Below are positions 1 through 4,810 of a stretch of DNA of 10,822 bases, piece by piece. The stretch lies in assembly GCA_964573255.1 (NCBI GenBank), contig CAZNJB010000064.1, positions 1-10,822 of the forward strand. The letters run 5' to 3'. The notes beneath the pieces are model-generated. The model did no database searches. It saw nothing but the letters and a program-made list of their open reading frames with translations, and was not told where the DNA came from. How positions within the stretch are numbered: the first letter of the stretch is position 1; each line of letters opens with the position of its first letter. Source of the stretch: CAYNUJ01 sp964573255. Lineage in GTDB: Bacteria; Bacteroidota; Ignavibacteria; Ignavibacteriales; Melioribacteraceae. The translations under genes were made by a program, and so were the position numbers.

Positions 1-189
1 AAAGGGAGTGGCAGAAAAAATATTAAAGAGTTAAAGAAAAACTTTTTTGTAAAATGTGTTGGTTTGGATGTTAGCCGTAAAAGGAAGTTAAATGAAAAAC
101 AAAAAAAAAGCAAAAAAAGGATGAAGCAAGTAGGTTATGGGGAAATTCCTCAAGAAGCTTTTTTGGCCGTTCTGAAACTTGAAGACTAA
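1..189 (+). CDS. lepA: Elongation factor 4 (LepA), C-terminal fragment
   Basis: This is the last 62 codons of a gene that begins before the window; it is open in frame 1 from base 1 to the TAA at 187-189. LepA/EF4 is a ribosome-associated translational GTPase. The fragment matches the family's C-terminal domain: a Lys/Arg-rich stretch containing VGLDVSRKRKL, then EKQKKSKKRMKQVG, then IPQEAFLAVLKLED. The family usually reads roughly '[22 protein letters not shown]..G...IPQEAFLAVL'. The GTPase domains lie off the window. The next gene is lepB, 37 bp downstream with no hairpin between them, so the classic lepA-lepB operon order is kept. Identity rests only on this C-terminal signature, but the signature is highly specific. 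The fragment has no start codon here and is short, so it is easy to miss. Confidence 0.93.
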   Translation, partial: KGSGRKNIKELKKNFFVKCVGLDVSRKRKLNEKQKKSKKRMKQVGYGEIPQEAFLAVLKLED

Positions 190-226
190 TTTATTGTATA
201 AAAAAACAAAATTATTTTAAAGAGAT

Positions 227-1111
227 ATGAAAAAAGAAATCAAACCCCGAACTCCCGCAGAAAAAACAAAAGAATTTTTAAAAAACCTCTTATATGCAGC
301 TATTGCTGCATTATTAATTAAAACCTTTTTTATAGAGACCTCCCGAGTTCCGACTGGTTCGATGGAGCAAACTATTAAAGTTGGCGATTTTCTCTTTGTA
401 AATAAATTTATTTACGGTGCAACTTCTCCAAGGAATATTCCTTTTACTAATATTGCTCTTCCTTATTTTTCACTGCCTGCTTTAAGTGATCCTGAAAGGG
501 GAGACATTGTTGTTTTCGAGTGGCCGGGAATGGCAGATATGTTAATTAACCCCGAAATCACAAATTATGTAAAAAGATGTATTGGTGTTCCTGGAGATAC
601 AATAGAAATCAGGGATAAAGTTGTGTTTATCAATGGTAAAAGAGCACATATTCCGCCACACATTCAATATCTAACAACTACAAAACCGCGGGGTTATGTT
701 GAACCGAGAATTTTCCCTCCGGGTAAACCTTGGAATGCGGATAATTACGGACCGCTTTACATTCCCAAGAAAGGTGATACTCTCCATCTGAATTTAGATA
801 ATTTGGAACAGTGGAGAACCATAATCGATCGCGAGTTTGGACGCAGAGTTGTTAAAGTGGATGAAGGTAAAATTTATATCGATGGTGTTCAAACTAATAC
901 TTATATATTAAAGAAAGATTATTATTTCATGATGGGTGATAACCGAGATGATAGTCTCGACAGCCGGTATTGGGGTTTCGTTCCACGCGATAAAATTGTT
1001 GGTCAAGCTTTTATGATCTATTGGTCATGGAATCCGAGTATCCCTTGGAGCGATTTTTTCCATTTACTCGGTTCTACAAGAATTAACCGGATAGCTAAAT
1101 TGATTCATTAA
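227..1111 (+). CDS. lepB: Signal peptidase I
   Basis: This is a membrane-anchored Ser/Lys protease (family S26) that cleaves signal peptides from Sec/Tat-exported proteins on the outer face of the inner membrane. Residues 1-19 are a charged cytoplasmic end. About residues 20-36 form the single transmembrane helix. The nucleophile is Ser45 in PTGSME (box B). The general base is Lys116 in YVKRCIGVPGD (box D). The C-terminal box E is GDNRDDSLDSR near residues 238-248. The protein is 294 aa with an extended segment between boxes D and E (about residues 140-205, with NADNYGPLYIPKKGD), a form familiar from Bacteroidota/Chlorobi-type enzymes. The ATG follows a weak AAAGAG ribosome site. It lies 37 bp after lepA and is probably co-transcribed with it. 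All key residues are present, so it should be active. Confidence 0.96.
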   Translation: MKKEIKPRTPAEKTKEFLKNLLYAAIAALLIKTFFIETSRVPTGSMEQTIKVGDFLFVNKFIYGATSPRNIPFTNIALPYFSLPALSDPERGDIVVFEWPGMADMLINPEITNYVKRCIGVPGDTIEIRDKVVFINGKRAHIPPHIQYLTTTKPRGYVEPRIFPPGKPWNADNYGPLYIPKKGDTLHLNLDNLEQWRTIIDREFGRRVVKVDEGKIYIDGVQTNTYILKKDYYFMMGDNRDDSLDSRYWGFVPRDKIVGQAFMIYWSWNPSIPWSDFFHLLGSTRINRIAKLIH

Positions 1112-1114
1112 TAT

Positions 1115-1143
1115 TTGCATTTTTATATTTGGAGAAGTTTAAT
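1115..1143 (+). promoter_or_regulatory. Possible sigma70-like promoter for the subtilase gene
   Basis: In the 55-bp lepB-subtilase gap, TTGCAT (1115-1120) and TTTAAT (1138-1143) are separated by 17 bp. Transcription would start near 1150, leaving a leader of about 17 nt that carries the AAAAGGA ribosome site at 1154-1160. The -35 match is poor beyond TTG, and AT-rich DNA yields such matches by chance. Read-through from lepB is equally possible because no terminator is visible. Confidence 0.25.
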
Positions 1144-1166
1144 ATTTTTCCGGAAAAGGATTTTTT

Positions 1167-3128
1167 ATGTTAAGAATTATTCTGATAATATTATTCTTCT
1201 CCTTACCTATTTTATCCCAAACGAAATATTATATCTTTTTTAAAGATAAGGGATTTATTCCCGGGCAAAATTCAGAAGAAGAAATTTTAGCCTATAAAAT
1301 TGCAAAAGAATCCATTTCTCAACGTGCCCTCGATAGAAGATTAAAAAGCAATCCGGATAAAGCGATAGATTTCGATGACTTACCGCTATGCAGAGAATAT
1401 ATCCGGGAAATAGAGAAGTTAAACGTCAAAATTAAAAACCGTTTAAAATGGTTCAATGCGGTTACTGCTTATTTAACTAACGAACAATTACGCCAAATTG
1501 AAAAACTCGAGTTTGTAAAATCGATTCGTAAAGTTGCTTCAGTTAAAATTAGTAAACCGATTGAGTTAGGTGAAAATTTATTCTGGCTCTCCAAGACTGG
1601 TCAGTATAATTTGGATTACGGGAATTCACTTATTCAGTTGGAATTGTCAGACATTCCGCTTGTTCATGATATGGGTATAGACGGCAGCGGCATTCGGATT
1701 GGTATAATGGATACCGGGTTTGATTGGAAAAATCAAAAATCTACATTAGGTGCGAAAATAATTGCAGAACACGATTTTGTTTTTGGCGATGACATCACTG
1801 CAAATGAAGCGAACGATAATATTTCACAGCATAATCATGGAACGCTTGTGCTTTCAACAATTGCCGGGAAAGATGAAGGGAATCTGATAGGTGCGGCGTT
1901 CAATGCGGAATTTGTGCTTGCTAAAACCGAAGACATAAGAAGCGAAACGCACGCCGAAGAGGATAACTACGCGGCAGCGCTCGAATGGTTCGAAGCCCTC
2001 GGAGTTGATATATCTACATCCTCACTCGGTTATTCGGAATTTGATCCCTCGGAATTTTCTTATTCTTATGCAGATATGAACGGCAAAACTGCAATTGTTA
2101 CTCGCGCTTGTGAAAAAGCATTTCAAAAAGGTATGGTTGTCGTTACCTCTGCAGGCAATGAAGGGAATAGCAGTTGGCATTATATTACAGCTCCCGGGGA
2201 TGGATTCAATACAATTACGGTTGGTGCAGTTAGTTTGCAAAATATTGTTGCGTCTTTCAGTAGCAGGGGACCAACGGCAGACGGAAGGATTAAACCGGAT
2301 GTTTGTGCTATGGGGGTTGGGGTTTTTGCTGCAGATGCTCGTACAAAAGATTACGCCTTTTTTTCAGGAACCTCCCTCTCCGCTCCGCTTGCAGCCGGAA
2401 TGTGCGCATTGCTGCTATCAAAATACCCATATTTGAAAAATTCTCAGGTTAGGCAGATTATTTTAGAAGCGTCAGATAATGTGAAATCTCCGGATAATGA
2501 AAGAGGTTACGGTTTATTATCGGCATTAAAAGCGGTAACTTTTCCACATATAAAGGAAGATGCAACCGGTGCTTCAATTGTAAAAATGTTTTATGACGAA
2601 AACGGTATTGATATTTCTTCAGTAAGTATTAAAGTTAACGTCAACGGAGCAGAAGAAACTTTTAATTTGACTCTAGATTCCGATAATAGTGCTATATTCC
2701 CACTTAGCGAAGAAATGCAGAATAATAATATCTCTTTTAGTTTTACTTACAGGGATAATAGTGGGAAATGGCACAGATTACCGGCTTCGGCGGCTTATTC
2801 TAAAGTTGCAAACAGTAATTTGGTCAAACTGTACACCGGAGAGGTGATATATTCATATATTCCTGAAAATTATAAGTTATCACATGCTTTCCCGAATCCT
2901 TTTAACGAATCAACTAAGATTGAATATGAATTGCCTCGTAAATCCGATGTTTCCATTGATATTTATGATATTTTAGGTAGAAGAATAATGTCTTTGGATT
3001 TTCCACAGCAGCCGGAGGGGTTCTATACAAAACAAATTAAAATGGGAAATTATTCATCGGGGATTTACATCATCTCTTTTAGAGCTGGTGATTTTACACA
3101 AAAAGAAAAAATTTTATTACTAAAATGA
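1167..3128 (+). CDS. Secreted S8 family serine peptidase (subtilase) with T9SS C-terminal sorting domain
   Basis: This is an exported subtilisin-type endopeptidase. Residues 1-18 are a Sec signal peptide, ending about LSQT. Residues 19-130 are a propeptide of the kind found in Bacteroidota subtilases: YYIFFKDKG, then SQRALDRR, then KWFNAVTAYLT, which resembles an I9 inhibitor. The catalytic domain covers about residues 165-460. The triad is Asp182 (MDTGFDW), His224 (HNHGT) and Ser403 (SGTSLSAP), with oxyanion Asn331 (SAGNEG). Residues 465-565 look like a beta-sandwich spacer. Residues 571-653 are a T9SS sorting domain: FPNPFN, IEYELP, YDILGRR, SGIYIISF, and a terminal KILLLK. The expected route is Sec export, LepB cleavage, then T9SS transfer to the surface or medium with removal of the sorting domain. 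An AAAAGGA site precedes the ATG. The next gene overlaps the stop. The substrate is unknown. Confidence 0.94.
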   Translation: MLRIILIILFFSLPILSQTKYYIFFKDKGFIPGQNSEEEILAYKIAKESISQRALDRRLKSNPDKAIDFDDLPLCREYIREIEKLNVKIKNRLKWFNAVTAYLTNEQLRQIEKLEFVKSIRKVASVKISKPIELGENLFWLSKTGQYNLDYGNSLIQLELSDIPLVHDMGIDGSGIRIGIMDTGFDWKNQKSTLGAKIIAEHDFVFGDDITANEANDNISQHNHGTLVLSTIAGKDEGNLIGAAFNAEFVLAKTEDIRSETHAEEDNYAAALEWFEALGVDISTSSLGYSEFDPSEFSYSYADMNGKTAIVTRACEKAFQKGMVVVTSAGNEGNSSWHYITAPGDGFNTITVGAVSLQNIVASFSSRGPTADGRIKPDVCAMGVGVFAADARTKDYAFFSGTSLSAPLAAGMCALLLSKYPYLKNSQVRQIILEASDNVKSPDNERGYGLLSALKAVTFPHIKEDATGASIVKMFYDENGIDISSVSIKVNVNGAEETFNLTLDSDNSAIFPLSEEMQNNNISFSFTYRDNSGKWHRLPASAAYSKVANSNLVKLYTGEVIYSYIPENYKLSHAFPNPFNESTKIEYELPRKSDVSIDIYDILGRRIMSLDFPQQPEGFYTKQIKMGNYSSGIYIISFRAGDFTQKEKILLLK

Positions 3129-3565
3129 CGGAGAATAAATTGGGTTATAAGGAAGAGGCTTTCAGCGTATATGATGAACTCAATATGAGATATCCTCACA
3201 AATTAAAATGCGGGGAAGACCTGCTCAGAATAATTGAGTTATCTTATCAATTTGATTTGAATGAAGAACTCGATGCGCTTGCATTCTCGGGAAAATTTTC
3301 GCACGGTCTCTTGAAAATAATTCAGCAAGGCGGCGCAACAATCGAAAAAGATTATTTTGACAAAATTAAGAAGGAATATGCGGAGAGTCTTGAGAGTGTT
3401 AAGCGGAGTTTAGAACCCATATTGAAGAAGTCAAGTGATTTTTTCAGGAAAATTTTTGAGGAAAAGTATTTTTCGCTTTCTCAGGAAGGGGTTTTCAACT
3501 TAAGTAACCTATGTTCTGATTTGAATTATTTGAAAATATATTTGAATGATAAGAAAAGGCAATAA
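3125..3565 (+). CDS. Hypothetical protein, predicted cytoplasmic and helical, coupled to the subtilase gene
   Basis: I do not recognise this 146-aa family. Its ATG overlaps the subtilase TGA (ATGA at 3125-3128). No Shine-Dalgarno sequence precedes it, so translation probably depends on coupling to the upstream gene. There is no signal peptide and no membrane segment. The protein is charged and looks almost entirely helical. The segment around residues 77-117, with KKEYAESLESVKRSLEP and FFRKIFEEKYFS, could form amphipathic or coiled-coil helices. It has two Cys (29 and 129), too far apart to suggest a metal site. Codon use resembles its neighbours. It ends 2 bp before a GC-rich hairpin, so it closes the transcription unit. 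The overlap, an open frame over its full length and the tight fit to the terminator support a real gene. A role linked to the protease is only a guess. Confidence 0.8.
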   Translation: MTENKLGYKEEAFSVYDELNMRYPHKLKCGEDLLRIIELSYQFDLNEELDALAFSGKFSHGLLKIIQQGGATIEKDYFDKIKKEYAESLESVKRSLEPILKKSSDFFRKIFEEKYFSLSQEGVFNLSNLCSDLNYLKIYLNDKKRQ

Positions 3566-3590
3566 AAAAGCCGGCTGAGCCGGCTTGCTT
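3564..3590 (-). terminator. Rho-independent terminator between convergent genes
   Basis: AAGCCGGC (3568-3575), loop TGA, GCCGGCTT (3579-3586) form a perfect 8-bp GC-rich stem with a 3-nt loop. Read on the minus strand, the stem runs into a U tract made by the A run at 3564-3569, which is a textbook terminator for the Rrf2 gene ending at 3594. On the plus strand the stem is followed by GCTTAATTTAG, a much poorer U tract, so termination of the subtilase unit is probably weaker. The hairpin occupies most of the 28-bp gap between the two stop codons, so it likely serves both directions. Confidence 0.88.
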
Positions 3591-3593
3591 AAT

Positions 3594-4028
3594 TTAGTTC
3601 TTTGAATTTCTTCGTAATGTTTCGGAATATTTTTCCGCTACTTCTTGAACCGAACGGTTCGAAATTAAATTATATATTCTATTTCTTAATTCAGACCATT
3701 CTTCATGAAGTGGACATGGATTTTCGTCCGAGCATTCTTTTAAGCCCGTAACGCATTTTAGATTTATGACAGGACCTTCAACTCTTTCAACAATTTCTAA
3801 GATTGAAGATTTTAAGGCTAATTCAGTGATTTTAAATCCGCCTCCACGTCCTTTGTAGGAATCTACATACCCATATTTAGCCATTCTTTGCAATATTTTA
3901 GCTAAATAATGGGCAGGAATTTCTTCACTCTTTGCAATTTCGGAAGACATAATCAAACTATCTTTAGGCTGTCTTGCAAGAAACAAAATTGCTCTAATTG
4001 CATACTCACCAGTTTTGGTATATATCAT
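3594..4028 (-). CDS. Rrf2 family transcriptional regulator with putative Fe-S ligands
   Basis: This is a 144-aa winged-helix DNA-binding regulator of the Rrf2/IscR/NsrR family. The N-terminus MIYTKTGEYAIRAILFLA is a family hallmark. The recognition region includes SEIAKSEEIPAHYLAKILQ and the wing motif YKGRGGGFKIT (residues 58-68). The C-terminal half carries Cys92, Cys99 and Cys105 followed by PLH (His108) and Trp111, close to the IscR pattern (Cys92, Cys98, Cys104, His107). It therefore probably binds an iron-sulfur cluster and senses iron, redox state or NO, unlike cysteine-free members such as CymR. A strong AAGGAAGG ribosome site lies 5 nt before the ATG. It has its own promoter-like region upstream with two inverted repeats, which suggests autoregulation, and a terminator directly after it. 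No isc/suf genes are in the window, so the regulon is unknown. Confidence 0.93.
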   Translation of the reverse strand: MIYTKTGEYAIRAILFLARQPKDSLIMSSEIAKSEEIPAHYLAKILQRMAKYGYVDSYKGRGGGFKITELALKSSILEIVERVEGPVINLKCVTGLKECSDENPCPLHEEWSELRNRIYNLISNRSVQEVAEKYSETLRRNSKN

Positions 4029-4052
4029 TTTTCCTTCCTTAAATCATTATAT

Positions 4053-4088
4053 AAAGATTATAATATCTTTTGTTCAATTTACGTAAAT
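4053..4088 (-). promoter_or_regulatory. Putative Rrf2 promoter and autoregulatory operator
   Basis: On the minus strand TATAAT (4062-4057) lies 28 bp before the ATG, giving a start near 4050 and a leader of about 22 nt with the AAGGAAGG site. A 17-bp spacer puts the -35 hexamer at TACGTA (4085-4080), a poor match. That hexamer lies inside a perfect 12-bp palindrome, ATTTACGTAAAT (4077-4088). A second inverted repeat, AAAGAT-N6-ATCTTT (4053-4070), straddles the -10 box. Dyads over the -35 and -10 boxes are what an Rrf2 repressor site would look like, but no binding is shown here and AT-rich dyads can be chance. Confidence 0.5.
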
Positions 4089-4100
4089 CGGGACGTATTG

Positions 4101-4730
4101 TCAAGTTTGTATTGCTAAGAAAAGGGTTTTATCCTCAAAAAAACGACAATTTATCGTGTTTTGGGAAGCAGACAAAAGACTCTCCTTTAAAAAATGCGAA
4201 TTTTCGGGTTTTACATAACAACGGATAACAGGTCTGTTTTTAAATAAGTTTTCTATTTTTTTTGCACCATACTTATTTAGGAAATGATGTACAGTTTTTG
4301 AATGCTGATAATCATATTCAATGTCGGTTTTTATATATTTCTCTTTTTCTACAATTTTACTACTCTTAATAGCTGCCTCTGCCGAGTTGTAATAAGCCTT
4401 GCCGAGGGGACCAACACCTAATTTTGTTCCTCCGAAATAGCGGATAACAACAACCATTACATTTACCAATTCAAAATGGTTGATTGCATTCTTAATTCTT
4501 ATGCCGGCTGTTCCGCTTGGCTCACCATCGTCAGAATATTTCGGTTCTTCATCAAGAATATTAATGGCGTAACAATGGTGTGTGGCATCATAATATTTCT
4601 TTCTTATGGACGAAAGTATCTCATCACATTCGGCAAAAGTTGACACCGGATAAATCTGTCCTATAAAAAGAGAACCTTTTTCTTTGAATTTATCTTCGCT
4701 AAATTGGTCAATAGTCTTAATTATCATCAT
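4101..4730 (-). CDS. yigZ: YigZ/IMPACT family protein (UPF0029)
   Basis: This is a 209-aa protein of the usual family length (about 200-210). The N-terminal IMPACT domain shows ATHHCYA (residues 49-55), YSDDGEPSGTAG (65-76) and IRYFGGTKLGVGPLGKAY (96-113), the standard family signatures. Residues from about 135 onward match the position of the smaller ferredoxin-like DUF1949 domain. The eukaryotic relative IMPACT regulates the kinase GCN2; the biochemical role of bacterial members is not settled, and nucleic-acid or ribosome association has been proposed. The start is one of two tandem ATGs (4730 and 4727), and neither has a Shine-Dalgarno sequence. The Rrf2 gene lies 72 bp downstream in the same direction with no terminator between, so read-through is possible. 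It is divergent from uvrA across 80 bp. Confidence 0.93.
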   Translation of the reverse strand: MMIIKTIDQFSEDKFKEKGSLFIGQIYPVSTFAECDEILSSIRKKYYDATHHCYAINILDEEPKYSDDGEPSGTAGIRIKNAINHFELVNVMVVVIRYFGGTKLGVGPLGKAYYNSAEAAIKSSKIVEKEKYIKTDIEYDYQHSKTVHHFLNKYGAKKIENLFKNRPVIRCYVKPENSHFLKESLLSASQNTINCRFFEDKTLFLAIQT

Positions 4731-4754
4731 TAAATTAATTTTTATGAGAAAAAT

Positions 4755-4783
4755 TTGATATTCTCGATATCTATAAGTAATAT
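4755..4783 (+). promoter_or_regulatory. Putative sigma70-like promoter for uvrA
   Basis: TTGATA (4755-4760) and TAATAT (4778-4783) are separated by 17 bp. They match TTGACA at 5 of 6 positions and TATAAT at 4 of 6. Transcription would begin near 4790, leaving a leader of about 20 nt before the uvrA ATG. The same 80-bp gap must also hold the yigZ promoter on the other strand, which I could not place with confidence. Confidence 0.45.
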
Positions 4784-4798
4784 AAAGTTTTAAACTTT
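4757..4798. repeat. Two inverted repeats in the yigZ-uvrA divergent region
   Basis: GATAT-N5-ATATC (4757-4771) lies in the spacer next to the -35 box. AAAGTTT-T-AAACTTT (4784-4798) covers the expected transcription start and ends 12 bp before the uvrA ATG. Both arms are perfect. Their placement suits a repressor site, but the DNA is very AT-rich and short dyads arise easily by chance. Confidence 0.4.
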
Positions 4799-4810
4799 TA
4801 CAAATCTGTG

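Noticed and set aside
1146..1157. Perfect palindrome TTTTCCGGAAAA just before the subtilase start
   Set aside because: It has no loop sequence, so an RNA hairpin would be weak, and it partly consists of the AAAAGGA ribosome site. There is too little to call an operator or terminator.
2022..2436. Open frames of 72 aa (minus strand) and 113 aa (plus strand, second frame) inside the subtilase gene
   Set aside because: Both lie wholly within the conserved catalytic domain of the protease, show no family features and have no ribosome site. They are by-products of its codon use.
3909..4118. 69-aa plus-strand open frame antisense to the Rrf2 gene and its promoter
   Set aside because: It is the complement of the conserved N-terminal helix-turn-helix coding region, with no ribosome site and an unnatural composition.
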